Assembly: GCA_023263015.1 (NCBI GenBank)
Contig: JALQXV010000011.1
Span: 1 to 22,512, forward strand
Reading direction: 5' to 3'
DNA length: 22,512 nucleotides
Source of the DNA: Candidatus Saccharimonadia bacterium
GTDB taxonomy: Bacteria; Patescibacteriota; Saccharimonadia; Saccharimonadales; 2-12-FULL-41-12
Part shown: positions 1 to 7,599 of the stretch, in pieces
Position numbering within the stretch: position 1 is the stretch's first letter
How the letters are laid out: every line of letters begins with the position of its first letter
Translations under genes and position numbers: made by a program
The notes under the pieces: generated by a model
What the model saw: only the letters and a program-made list of their open reading frames with translations
The model's database searches: none
What the model was told of the DNA's origin: nothing

Positions 1-1
1 A

Positions 2-577
2 TGGATCGGCACTATTATTGCGCACGGAGTATTGGTGCTGTTTCTATTTAGGGCATGGATCAAGAAACATTTTCTTAAGTTAGCACTAACTGGTTTGGCG
101 GGAGTAGTATTGTTGGTTGGTCTAGTATTTGTTTTTAGAGATCAGTACTTTATACAGAATGTTGTTTTTCACGCCGATGAAAGCACGACGATGGATGACC
201 CTAACGAACTAAGAGTCAAGTTAACCCAAAAAACATTTGATGGCATTGCCGCCAACCCAGAAGGGAACGGCACAGGAACAGCTGGATTAGTTTCTACCCG
301 TCTTCCAAACGGAGGTTTGTTAACCGAGAACTACTACACGCAAATTGCATACGAAGTGGGCGTGGTAGGACTTGTTATGTTCCTAAGTCTACTAGTGTTC
401 GTTTTTAAAGGCTTGTGGGCAGGCAGAACTATATTCGAGAATCAGGCATTGATCGCTAGTTTTGTTGGCTTGTCGGTCGTAGCAACGCTCTTTCACCTCT
501 GGTCAAACGAAGCGGTAGCGGCTAGCTGGTGGATGGTAGCGGGACTAGCCTTAATCACAACAAAACTCAAGCACTAA
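2..577 (+). CDS. O-antigen ligase/polymerase-like membrane protein, C-terminal part (5' end outside window)
   Basis: The reading frame is open from base 2 with no start needed, so the gene is cut by the window edge and only its last 191 codons are seen. The visible part opens with a hydrophobic helix, has an extracytoplasmic-looking loop containing PNGGLLTENYY, then three hydrophobic segments. The stretch ENYYTQIAYEVGVVGLVMFL is typical of the last loop and following helix of Wzy_C/O-antigen ligase family proteins, which polymerise or transfer lipid-linked glycans on the outer face of the membrane. Its position just before gmd, in a region encoding polysaccharide synthesis and export, fits a ligase or polymerase for a surface glycan. 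The N-terminal half is missing, so polymerase and ligase cannot be told apart. A TTG at 32 could be taken as a start, but the upstream codons continue the membrane helix. Confidence 0.7.
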   Translation, partial: WIGTIIAHGVLVLFLFRAWIKKHFLKLALTGLAGVVLLVGLVFVFRDQYFIQNVVFHADESTTMDDPNELRVKLTQKTFDGIAANPEGNGTGTAGLVSTRLPNGGLLTENYYTQIAYEVGVVGLVMFLSLLVFVFKGLWAGRTIFENQALIASFVGLSVVATLFHLWSNEAVAASWWMVAGLALITTKLKH

Positions 578-579
578 TC

Positions 580-588
580 TGTTATAAT
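580..588 (+). promoter_or_regulatory. Extended -10 promoter of gmd
   Basis: TGTTATAAT, a perfect extended -10 (TGn plus TATAAT at 583-588), lies just after the stop of the ligase-like gene. The predicted transcript start is near 595, giving a leader of about 30 nt before the ATG at 626 that contains the purine-rich GAGAGGG ribosome-binding site. No clear -35 is visible, as is common with extended -10 promoters. Confidence 0.6.
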
Positions 589-625
589 ACTGAGATTGAA
601 ACTTAAGAGAGGGATTATTTACTTC

Positions 626-1663
626 ATGGGTAAAAAAGCACTCATTACCGGAGTTACGGGACAAGATGGTGGCCATTTAGCAAAACTGTTACACGAAAAG
701 GGTTACGACGTATATGCCGTTATCCGTGGTCAGATGGAAGCGAGCCACCCGCGCTACCAAGAGGTTAAGGAAAAAATGCCATATGTAAATCTAGTTATGG
801 CGGATCTATTAGATCTTTCTGCTCTAACTCGAGCAATGCAGCAAATTCAACCAGATGAAGTATATAACTTGGCTGCAATTAGCCACGTCGGATATTCATT
901 CCGAGACCCAGTACTTGTAGCCGATGTTACCGGTAAGGGCGTGCTTAATATGCTCGAAGCAATTCGCTTGGCCGGACTTGAAAAGACAGCTCGTTTTTAT
1001 CAAGCATCAACATCAGAAATGTTCGGTGGACTCGACTATAATCGCCCAGACAAAGGCTATGACGAAGATGCCGCTTTCCACCCACGAAGCCCTTATGGCG
1101 TAGCTAAACTTTATGGCCACTGGATTACTAAGAATTACCGCGAAAGCTATGATATGCACGCAAGTTGCGGCATCCTGTTTAATCACGAAGGTGAACGTCG
1201 TGGCCCAGAATTTGTGACTCGCAAAATCAGTAAGGCTGTCGCACGTATCAAACTTGGTAAGCAAGATAAACTTGAGCTTGGTAACTTAGACTCAAAGCGT
1301 GACTGGGGTTACGCAGGCGACTACGTTGAAGGTATGTGGCGAATGCTACAGCAAGACCAGCCGGGTGATTACGTACTGGCAACAGGCGAAACACATACAA
1401 TCCGCGAATTCTGTGAAATTGCATTTAAAGAAGTAGGTATCGACCTTGAGTGGCAAGGTAGTGACGTCGACGAAATCGGCGTAGACAAAGCTACCGGCAA
1501 GACAGTACTCTCGATTAACCCAGAGTTCTTCCGCCCAGCTGAAGTGGACATTCTTCTCGGTGATCCAACAAAGGCTGAAACAGTCTTAGGCTGGGAACGC
1601 CAAGTAGACTTCCCAGGGCTTGTAAAGCTCATGGTAGAGCACGACTTAAACCTTGAAGCTTAA
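626..1663 (+). CDS. gmd: GDP-mannose 4,6-dehydratase
   Basis: Converts GDP-D-mannose to GDP-4-dehydro-6-deoxy-D-mannose in the cytoplasm, the branch point to GDP-D-rhamnose, GDP-L-fucose and related sugars. The 345-residue protein has the family's usual length and belongs to the extended short-chain dehydrogenases. It shows the NAD(P)-binding TGVTGQDGG at residues 8-16, STSEMFG carrying the Ser/Thr-Glu catalytic region, the catalytic Tyr157-x3-Lys161 in SPYGVAK, the Gmd-specific NHEGERRG and KRDWGYAGDYVEGMW, and the terminal RPAEVDILLGDPTKA. The frame extends upstream to a TTG at 596, but that codon coincides with the predicted transcript start. The ATG at 626 follows a GAGAGGG site and begins the fold directly, so I chose it. 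The gene converges on the Nudix gene, and the two stop codons share TTAA. Confidence 0.95.
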   Translation: MGKKALITGVTGQDGGHLAKLLHEKGYDVYAVIRGQMEASHPRYQEVKEKMPYVNLVMADLLDLSALTRAMQQIQPDEVYNLAAISHVGYSFRDPVLVADVTGKGVLNMLEAIRLAGLEKTARFYQASTSEMFGGLDYNRPDKGYDEDAAFHPRSPYGVAKLYGHWITKNYRESYDMHASCGILFNHEGERRGPEFVTRKISKAVARIKLGKQDKLELGNLDSKRDWGYAGDYVEGMWRMLQQDQPGDYVLATGETHTIREFCEIAFKEVGIDLEWQGSDVDEIGVDKATGKTVLSINPEFFRPAEVDILLGDPTKAETVLGWERQVDFPGLVKLMVEHDLNLEA

Positions 1664-1672
1664 ATAAGCTTC
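1655..1672. repeat. Inverted repeat spanning two convergent stop codons
   Basis: GAAGCTT, loop AAAT, AAGCTTC: a perfect 7-bp stem that contains the stop codons of gmd (+, 1661-1663) and the Nudix gene (-, 1662-1660). It can be extended with a 2-nt bulge by CTT at 1652-1654 and AAG at 1675-1677. There is no T-run on either side, so it is not a standard intrinsic terminator, although it would form the same hairpin in both transcripts. Confidence 0.45.
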
Positions 1673-2196
1673 TGAAGTTCTTCGTACGCTAAAAGAACGG
1701 CCACGCTATCTGTTAGCAGGCCGTTCTTTGCATTTTGGATAAGTTGTTCAATTGTGATTTCTTGAGGCTCAACAAACTCACCTTCATCAGGGTTAGGTTG
1801 ATGTTCCTGCGTGCAGCCACGTGCAAGATAATAATGGTGAACACCATTACGGTATGCTTCTTTTCGAGCAACTCCGATAAATTCAATCGATTTAGGCACG
1901 TAACCGGTTTCTTCTAAGAGTTCGCGTAGGGCAGCCGTTTCAGGATCTTCCTCTTTATTAACCCCGCCACCAGGTAGTTCGTCCATAACTAATTCTGGCC
2001 CTTGCCTAAATTGACGCGCTACAACCACTTTATTATCTTCGGTAAGAGCAATAACGGCAGCCATTTTCGTTCCCTCTTTGTCGTAAATACCAAACTCTTG
2101 CTCATTGCCAGCAGGATCAATGAATTTCTTGATCATAATGTGTCGCCAGCCTATTTTATGGGCTTCGTTATAGGGTAAGCGTTTCCATCGCTTCAT
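1660..2196 (-). CDS. Nudix hydrolase (ADP-ribose pyrophosphatase-like)
   Basis: Hydrolyses a nucleoside diphosphate linked to another moiety; the substrate cannot be read from sequence. The 178-residue protein has a complete Nudix box (G-x5-E-x7-RELLEETGY, about residues 77-99) with the metal-binding glutamates at 95-96, inside the ELPGGGV context typical of ADP-ribose/NDP-sugar pyrophosphatases. The start ATG (2196) overlaps the TGA of rmd as ATGA, so the two are probably translationally coupled. A second Met at residue 21 (2136) is an alternative start that would remove a basic extension. Being coupled to rmd makes an NDP-sugar substrate plausible, but housekeeping ADP-ribose clearance is equally compatible. 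Confidence 0.85.
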   Translation of the reverse strand: MKRWKRLPYNEAHKIGWRHIMIKKFIDPAGNEQEFGIYDKEGTKMAAVIALTEDNKVVVARQFRQGPELVMDELPGGGVNKEEDPETAALRELLEETGYVPKSIEFIGVARKEAYRNGVHHYYLARGCTQEHQPNPDEGEFVEPQEITIEQLIQNAKNGLLTDSVAVLLAYEELQKLI

Positions 2197-3131
2197 GAAT
2201 TTAGTTCTGCAACAATATCTTCTACAGTTTTAGAAAGTGGGATTTCTGGTTCCCATCCCGTGTCTTCTTGGAGGCGAGAGCTGTCGCCAATAATCTTGGG
2301 TGGATCGGTTGGTCTTATTAATGACGGATCGGTATTAATAGTAAGTTCTGCAAAGTTAATATTAAGTGAACTGCAGAGGGCTTTTACGATGTCTTCTCCG
2401 CTTTGACCAGAGCCCGAACAGACGTTATACAGGTCATATTCTAGAACTTCGCTTGTGGCAAGGTCGGTATATGCTTTGGCAATATCACGAACATCGGTAA
2501 AGTCACGTATTGTCCTAAGGTTACCTGCAGTGATTTGTGGGTTGGCAGGGTCGGCTCGTTTTAGCTTATCGGCGAGGTCGGGAATTAAGAAGCCGAGTCC
2601 TTGGCCGGGGCCAATATGGTTAAATGGGCGTACAACTACACAGTCTTGACCGTTCTTTCTTAACTCGCGAGCAGCTTCTTCCATGGCGAGCTTACTTTTA
2701 GCGTATGGTGAGCCATTTTCTACTGTTTGTGAAGTTTCGGTAAGTGGTAATAGTTGATTAGATTCGTAGATACCCCCAGTACTAACAGCAATCATACGAG
2801 CACGCGGGTTCTTGTTAAGTAGGGCACCACCCAAGACTGACAAGACATTCACATTCACGTTCATATACAGCTCTGGATTTTTAAAAGAGGCGCCTACACT
2901 GGCTAGTCCAGCTAGGTTAATCACAGCGTTTAAATTTTCAAGTGGAAGCAAATCCACGGCATCAGGTTTTGTTACATCACACTGAAAGTACTGACTAACT
3001 ATACCGGCAATTTCTTCATTGACTGTCGGTTCCTGATGACCAACTCCGATAACTTCAATATCTCTTGAGGCGAGTTCTCGCGCTAAGTGTTTTCCTACGA
3101 AGCCATTTATGCCGGTGACTAATATTTGCAT
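2193..3131 (-). CDS. rmd: GDP-4-dehydro-6-deoxy-D-mannose reductase (GDP-D-rhamnose forming)
   Basis: An extended short-chain dehydrogenase/reductase of 312 residues that would reduce the Gmd product at C4 to GDP-D-rhamnose. Visible motifs are TGINGFVG (6-13) for the dinucleotide, Ser117 in VSTGG, catalytic Tyr143-x3-Lys147 in SPYAKSK, and the block RPFNHIGPGQG followed by IRDFTDVRDIAKAY, which is the characteristic signature of Rmd rather than of GDP-fucose synthase or 6-deoxytalose enzymes. Rmd was chosen over the epimerase-reductase WcaG/Fcl because of that block and because Gmd lies only about 0.5 kb away. It ends in TGA overlapping the next ATG and forms an operon with the Nudix gene. 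It diverges from the amidase gene across 88 bp. Confidence 0.85.
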   Translation of the reverse strand: MQILVTGINGFVGKHLARELASRDIEVIGVGHQEPTVNEEIAGIVSQYFQCDVTKPDAVDLLPLENLNAVINLAGLASVGASFKNPELYMNVNVNVLSVLGGALLNKNPRARMIAVSTGGIYESNQLLPLTETSQTVENGSPYAKSKLAMEEAARELRKNGQDCVVVRPFNHIGPGQGLGFLIPDLADKLKRADPANPQITAGNLRTIRDFTDVRDIAKAYTDLATSEVLEYDLYNVCSGSGQSGEDIVKALCSSLNINFAELTINTDPSLIRPTDPPKIIGDSSRLQEDTGWEPEIPLSKTVEDIVAELNS

Positions 3132-3137
3132 TCTTTT

Positions 3138-3143
3138 AGATTA
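3138..3143 (-). promoter_or_regulatory. Possible -10 element of rmd
   Basis: TAATCT on the minus strand, matching the three most conserved -10 positions (T, A, final T). It ends 6 nt before the ATG, which would give a transcript beginning at or next to the start codon. Weak on its own; the placement matches the other divergent starts in the window. Confidence 0.3.
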
Positions 3144-3204
3144 CACTAGTAAGACTCTCCAATAAACCTTTGGCGTAATCATAGTTTAATCATGACCACG
3201 ACCC

Positions 3205-3220
3205 TGTTATGATTAGGACG
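3205..3220 (+). promoter_or_regulatory. Extended -10 promoter of the amidase gene, leaderless start
   Basis: TGT followed by TATGAT (3208-3213) forms an extended -10. Counting seven bases from its last T puts +1 at 3220, exactly the G of the GTG start codon. A purine stretch AGGA sits 1 nt before the GTG, too close to act as a Shine-Dalgarno site. The predicted message is leaderless. Confidence 0.55.
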
Positions 3221-5307
3221 TGAATATATTGAGTTTTGTCACAAAAAAGAAGGCTTATATTGGAGGTGCAGTACTATTGGTATTCGCAGCACTCGCTGTT
3301 TCTGTTATGTCATGGAGAAGCGAGAATAATAAGCCAGTTGTGACTACAAGCACGCTAAGTCAAGTTTCGAATGATGGCAAAATACTTGAAGGCAAAAGTA
3401 TTGCCACAAAACAGGATCAAATTCAGGCGGCACCAAAAGAAAAATTAATTTTTGAATCTCAGGAAATCAAGACTAACTCTAAGACTGCTAATGCAGCGGT
3501 TTTAAGTTGGGATCAGCAAGAATCTGAAGCTGGGCACACTCACGGCGCGAGCGTAGAATTTAGAACAAATAATGGCAAAGAATGGTCTGACTGGGTGCAG
3601 GCCTCAACTGATGACCATCAAAAAGATGGGACCGAGGCAAACCATAACGCATTAGTCTTGGCCGACAAGATTGTGACAGTTCAGTATCGATTTGTTCTGC
3701 AAGGTGAAGAGAATGAGGCCTCTCCACTTATTACACTTAGTGACAACTCAATTGAAATGATCGACGCGAGCAAGGGACCAACGCTCAAAGATGCCCAGAA
3801 GAAGAGCGTAGCTACCAAGATAGGCGATTTCTTTACTAAGAAGGCCGAGGCTAAGGCGGATAGTCCGTATATTTATAACCGAGCACAGTGGGGTAGTCCC
3901 GAAGCCTATAGCTCTCCAGAGTGGGATCCAGAATATGTTCCACTACACCGAGTAGTTGTTCATCATACCGCTGCCACATTTAATGGTGACTCATTTGCTT
4001 CAATGCGTGCGATTTGGCACCTACATAAGAATATTAATGGCTGGGGCGATATTGGATATAACTATGTTGTAGACCCATGGGGCAACATGCTGCAAGGTCG
4101 TTACTATGACTACAATGAAGCCGCTCGACAAAAGGGTGAGGTAGTTGGAGCTCATGCCTACCAGAATAATCGAGGTACCGTTGGCATATCAGTAATGGGT
4201 GACTTTACCAATCGAGAGCCGCCTAACGAGGTCTTTTATTCGGTGGCACGACTTGCCGCTTATAAGTCGGCTGCATATGATTTTAATCCTGCGTACGACA
4301 GTTGGTTTGGACCACAGCTTATCGGACACCGAGACGTTAATCAGACGGCTTGTCCGGGTCAGCGATTCTATAATCGTTTGCAGGAGCTAAAGAACCTAGT
4401 CAATGCCTACTATCCTTCGTATAACAGTATGGAACACCTAGATCATACCTACGTCGGACAGGGTTCTGGCTCATCAGAAACTTCAAGAATTTTGCTATGG
4501 CCTGGCACCAGTACTAATGCTTATATTGATGTTCGTAACAATGGCAACGAAACATGGAATAATAATGGCTTTGGCATGACTATGCTTGGCACAGATGATC
4601 CACGTGACCGTAGAAGTCCACTCTGCCATGCTTCGTGGCTCGGATCGGGATGCGACCGGCCAGCAAGCTTTGCTAACAAAGTAATAGTTAACCCAGATAA
4701 CAGCCGAACGCTACAGCCAAGCTCGACAATTGCACCGGGTGAAATTGGAAGGTTTAGCTTTAATGTGACGGCTCCAATGAGCGGGGGTGTATATAAAGAA
4801 CAGTTCAATCTGCTGTCGGCACAACGTTCGTGGTTCCTCAATAATAAGAATATTTACTTTGAGTTTATTGTGCCGCCACCAACCTACGCATGGCAATGGC
4901 AGACACAAGGAATTTACACAGATAGCGCCGCTACTACACCGGCTAACTTAAATAGCTTGCGCCACAAAGACAAGGTTTACTTTAGTCTAACTGCAAAGAA
5001 CACAGGTAACCAACCGTGGGTTAACAATGGTCCTAACCCTGTAAGGCTAGCTACTAATAAACCTCAGGATAGGTATAGTTGGCTCTGTGAATCAACGTGG
5101 GTTAACAATAAGGACTGTAACCGTGCCGCCACCCTTAAAGAATCCAGAGTAGAGCCAGGCCAGAACGGTACCTTTGGTTTCTGGGTTGAAATTCCTTACG
5201 GGGGAACTAGCGCAAAAACGATGCGTGAACATTTTAATCTGACCGCGGAAAGTAAGCAGTGGATGAATGATGTAGGAGCTTACTGGGAATTTACGGTTCA
5301 GCCGTAA
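3220..5307 (+). CDS. Membrane-anchored N-acetylmuramoyl-L-alanine amidase with two Ig-like domains
   Basis: A 695-residue surface peptidoglycan hydrolase. Residues about 10-31 form an uncleaved-looking membrane anchor. Residues about 60-190 resemble the beta-rich domain that precedes the catalytic domain in actinobacterial amidases (EFRTNNGKEWSDWVQ, then VQYRFVLQG). Residues about 217-395 are an Amidase_2/PGRP domain with zinc ligands His248 (VVHHT), His370 (IGHRD) and Cys378 (TACPG) and the active-site Tyr280 of GWGDIGYNY, so the enzyme looks active and should cut the lactyl-peptide bond between MurNAc and L-Ala. Two NBR1-type Ig-like domains follow (about 420-550 and 565-695), each ending in a FNL...W...FEF/EFT strand pattern. 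It starts at GTG (3220) directly under an extended -10. It is followed 12 nt later by the FG-GAP protein gene, probably as one operon. Confidence 0.9.
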   Translation: MNILSFVTKKKAYIGGAVLLVFAALAVSVMSWRSENNKPVVTTSTLSQVSNDGKILEGKSIATKQDQIQAAPKEKLIFESQEIKTNSKTANAAVLSWDQQESEAGHTHGASVEFRTNNGKEWSDWVQASTDDHQKDGTEANHNALVLADKIVTVQYRFVLQGEENEASPLITLSDNSIEMIDASKGPTLKDAQKKSVATKIGDFFTKKAEAKADSPYIYNRAQWGSPEAYSSPEWDPEYVPLHRVVVHHTAATFNGDSFASMRAIWHLHKNINGWGDIGYNYVVDPWGNMLQGRYYDYNEAARQKGEVVGAHAYQNNRGTVGISVMGDFTNREPPNEVFYSVARLAAYKSAAYDFNPAYDSWFGPQLIGHRDVNQTACPGQRFYNRLQELKNLVNAYYPSYNSMEHLDHTYVGQGSGSSETSRILLWPGTSTNAYIDVRNNGNETWNNNGFGMTMLGTDDPRDRRSPLCHASWLGSGCDRPASFANKVIVNPDNSRTLQPSSTIAPGEIGRFSFNVTAPMSGGVYKEQFNLLSAQRSWFLNNKNIYFEFIVPPPTYAWQWQTQGIYTDSAATTPANLNSLRHKDKVYFSLTAKNTGNQPWVNNGPNPVRLATNKPQDRYSWLCESTWVNNKDCNRAATLKESRVEPGQNGTFGFWVEIPYGGTSAKTMREHFNLTAESKQWMNDVGAYWEFTVQP

Positions 5308-5319
5308 AACAGGATTAAT

Positions 5320-7599
5320 ATGAGCGTTACGATTAGCAAAATAAGTAAGAGGCTTATCGTAGCAGGTTTCATTCTGGCAAGCACTAGCCTGCTTGCTGGC
5401 GTTACAGAGGCAGCTCCTCAGCAGGTATGGTCTAAAGAATTTCCATCCAATCCATTCACGTTTTCATCGCCAATATCGGTTCAAGCAAACGGTGGTGCCA
5501 CTGACGTTGTCTTGGGCTCCGCTAAAACATACACAGGGCCGGGTGGCGGGTTGACGCCAAGTGATGCTCGGATCTTTGATGGCCTTAATGGAAATACGCT
5601 TAGAACACTTTCGGCACCAACCAATAGTGTGTCAGTCGCTGATGTTGACGGGGATTCAAGTGATGATATATTTCTTGGCGCTGGCGGCTCTCAGATAGAG
5701 TGCCAAGGTGACGGTGCTCTATACTCGTTTTCAGCATGGGGAGCCCTGCGTTTCTTGCCTCGGCAGTTACCCGACAATGCCCCATTTGAAGGTGCGCAGT
5801 GCAGTAAGCCCTCTGTTTTTGCGTCTCCAGCCCTCGGCGATGTCAATAAGGATGGCGTAGTTGACGCCTCGTTCGGTGTACTTGGTTTACGAGCATGGTC
5901 TACAGACTCTAGTGGTAATACTGGCTACGGCTGGCCACTATATTGGGACGATACAATCTATGGCTCTCCAGCCCTCGCCGATATCACGGGCGATGGTCAG
6001 ACCGAAATTATTATGCCTGGCGATTCTTCGCCTGGGCCGCCAGTTGATCACAGAGGGGGGATGGTTCGTGCTTTGACCGGCAAGGGCCAGCAACTATGGG
6101 AGTTCCGCACTAATGAGATTGTAAGATCATCACCAAGTGTAGGGGATATTACTGGTGACGGGGACCCCGAGATAGTATTTGGTACGGGTAACTACTGGGC
6201 TCGTCAGCCTGGTGGTGCCACTGACTGTTCAAAGATATTCGCACTTAAGCGCAACGGAACGTTGCTATGGTCTAAGGATATTGGTGCTCAAACAATGGCT
6301 TCACCAACACTGGCCGACTTTAATGGTGACGGTGTTCTTGATGTTGCAGTTGGAGGTTGGCGCCGCCCATGTACGCCACCGGCTGAAAATATGGTTAATG
6401 ACGGACGTGTCTGGATTCTTAATGGCACGACCGGAGAACCATTACCTGGCTTTCCGCAAGCATCAGGCGGATTTTTAGTTATTGGTCAGATAGTTACAGC
6501 AGATATTAATAATGATGGCGGACAAGATGCGATTGTTCCGACGGCCAACGGCGTCCATATTTTTAGTGGTAAAACAGGTGCAAAGCTACACAGTATAAGA
6601 CTCGGAGAGGCAGCCTACCAAAACTCGCCGATCGTTGGAGATTTTGATAGCAATGGACGTCTAGACATTATTATGGCTGGCACGAAAGGCGATGGTTCAA
6701 CCGGTATTATTGATCGATTTGAATTTGAGGCTGGCGATAGCGCCACCCTAGGAGCTAATGGGTGGCATATGAGTCGTAAAGATCAGCGTCAAACCGGCTC
6801 TTGGTCATCTACAGACTTGCGCGATGCGCCAACTGGCGAAGCAGGCAAGGGTTACTGGATGGTTGCAAGCGATGGTGGAGTGTTCCCGTTTGGCGAAGCT
6901 CGTGGTTACGGATCGACGGGCAATGTCCGGTTGGCGCAGCCAATGGTGGGAATGGCAAGTACAGCGGATGGAGCTGGCTATTGGCTTGTGGCTGCCGATG
7001 GTGGAGTGTTCCCGTTTGGCAATGCGGTTGGGCGTGGCTCCACCGGTAATATTCGATTAAATAAGCCAGTCGTGGGTTTGCAGCCTACCAAAACGGGTAA
7101 CGGCTATTGGCTTGTCGCCAGCGACGGTGGAATTTTTCCATTCGGCGATGCCGTAGGCTACGGTTCTACTGGAAACGTAAATCTTAGGCAGCCGATTGTG
7201 GGCATGACGCGTACCGAAAGTGGCAATGGCTACTGGTTAGTAGCTGCTGACGGGGGTATCTTCCCATTCGGCGATGCTGTTGGCCATGGTTCAACTGGTA
7301 ATATTAACTTACGTAAGCCAATGGTTGGCATGAGCAGAACTCAGTCAGGTAACGGCTATTGGCTTGTCGCCAGCGACGGTGGAATTTTTCCATTCGGCGA
7401 TGCCGTAGGCTACGGCTCGGCAGGGAATTTGCCGCTCGTTCGACCAGTTAATGGTATGGCTCGTTTCCCGACAGGTGGTTATACTATCGTCGCGTCTGAC
7501 GGCGGCTCATTTAGTTACGGTGCAATAAACTATGGATCACTTGGAGGGCTGCCTCTAAACCAACCTATTGTTGGGATAAGTGCGGTTGGCGGCAACTAA
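5320..7599 (+). CDS. Secreted FG-GAP beta-propeller protein with six C-terminal 42-residue repeats
   Basis: 759 residues with a cleavable signal peptide (basic start, hydrophobic 11-28, Ala-rich cleavage region near 31-32). Residues about 60-490 contain seven Asp-rich calcium-loop motifs of FG-GAP/VCBS type (DVDGDSSDD, DVNKDGVVD, DITGDGQTE, DITGDGDPE, DFNGDGVLD, DINNDGGQD, DFDSNGRLD), consistent with a seven-bladed propeller. Residues 511-759 are six repeats of 42 residues around GYWLVASDGGIFPFGDAVGYGSTGN (shown here only as the repeat core), a family found on secreted actinobacterial and saccharibacterial proteins. No catalytic residues are recognised, so adhesion or glycan/protein binding at the surface is the best guess. 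An AGGA site sits 5 nt before the ATG. The stop overlaps the convergent methyltransferase gene by 4 nt. Confidence 0.85.
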   Translation: MSVTISKISKRLIVAGFILASTSLLAGVTEAAPQQVWSKEFPSNPFTFSSPISVQANGGATDVVLGSAKTYTGPGGGLTPSDARIFDGLNGNTLRTLSAPTNSVSVADVDGDSSDDIFLGAGGSQIECQGDGALYSFSAWGALRFLPRQLPDNAPFEGAQCSKPSVFASPALGDVNKDGVVDASFGVLGLRAWSTDSSGNTGYGWPLYWDDTIYGSPALADITGDGQTEIIMPGDSSPGPPVDHRGGMVRALTGKGQQLWEFRTNEIVRSSPSVGDITGDGDPEIVFGTGNYWARQPGGATDCSKIFALKRNGTLLWSKDIGAQTMASPTLADFNGDGVLDVAVGGWRRPCTPPAENMVNDGRVWILNGTTGEPLPGFPQASGGFLVIGQIVTADINNDGGQDAIVPTANGVHIFSGKTGAKLHSIRLGEAAYQNSPIVGDFDSNGRLDIIMAGTKGDGSTGIIDRFEFEAGDSATLGANGWHMSRKDQRQTGSWSSTDLRDAPTGEAGKGYWMVASDGGVFPFGEARGYGSTGNVRLAQPMVGMASTADGAGYWLVAADGGVFPFGNAVGRGSTGNIRLNKPVVGLQPTKTGNGYWLVASDGGIFPFGDAVGYGSTGNVNLRQPIVGMTRTESGNGYWLVAADGGIFPFGDAVGHGSTGNINLRKPMVGMSRTQSGNGYWLVASDGGIFPFGDAVGYGSAGNLPLVRPVNGMARFPTGGYTIVASDGGSFSYGAINYGSLGGLPLNQPIVGISAVGGN
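6850..7596 (+). repeat. Six tandem 126-bp coding repeats
   Basis: Repeat units begin at 6850, 6976, 7102, 7228, 7354 and 7477; five steps of 126, 126, 126, 126 and 123 bp. Each encodes GYW(L/M)VA(S/A)DGG(I/V)FPFG...YGSTGN..., with the last unit the most diverged (GYTIVASDGGSFSYG). Confidence 0.9.
7096..7163 (+). repeat. 68-bp exact direct repeat, copy 1 (copy 2 at 7348-7415)
   Basis: The 68 bases at 7096-7163 (repeat unit 3) are identical to 7348-7415 (unit 5), exactly 252 bp or two repeat units apart. The unit between them (unit 4) encodes nearly the same residues with different codons. This points to recent duplication or gene conversion between alternate units. Confidence 0.9.

Noticed and set aside
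596..625. TTG start extending gmd by ten residues
   Set aside because: The codon lies at the predicted transcript start of the TGTTATAAT promoter, and the extra residues precede the normal N terminus of Gmd; ATG 626 has a GAGAGGG site.
1013..1264. Antisense open frames inside gmd and other genes
   Set aside because: They lie opposite strongly conserved coding regions, have no promoters or recognisable domains, and are shadows of the real frames.
1652..1677. Classical intrinsic terminator
   Set aside because: The stem is A/T-rich and no T-run follows on either strand.
2193..2196. Recoded UGA (glycine) as in Absconditabacteria/Gracilibacteria
   Set aside because: The rmd TGA is at the expected C terminus and overlaps the ATG of a well-formed Nudix gene; no in-frame TGA interrupts any gene, so the standard bacterial code fits.
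2193..3131. GDP-L-fucose synthase or UDP-glucose 4-epimerase assignment
   Set aside because: The RPFNHIGPGQG and IRDFTDVRD blocks and length fit Rmd; the GDP-fucose synthase features were not seen.
6850..7596. CRISPR-like or satellite array
   Set aside because: The 126-bp units are in frame, encode a conserved 42-residue motif, and have no spacers.
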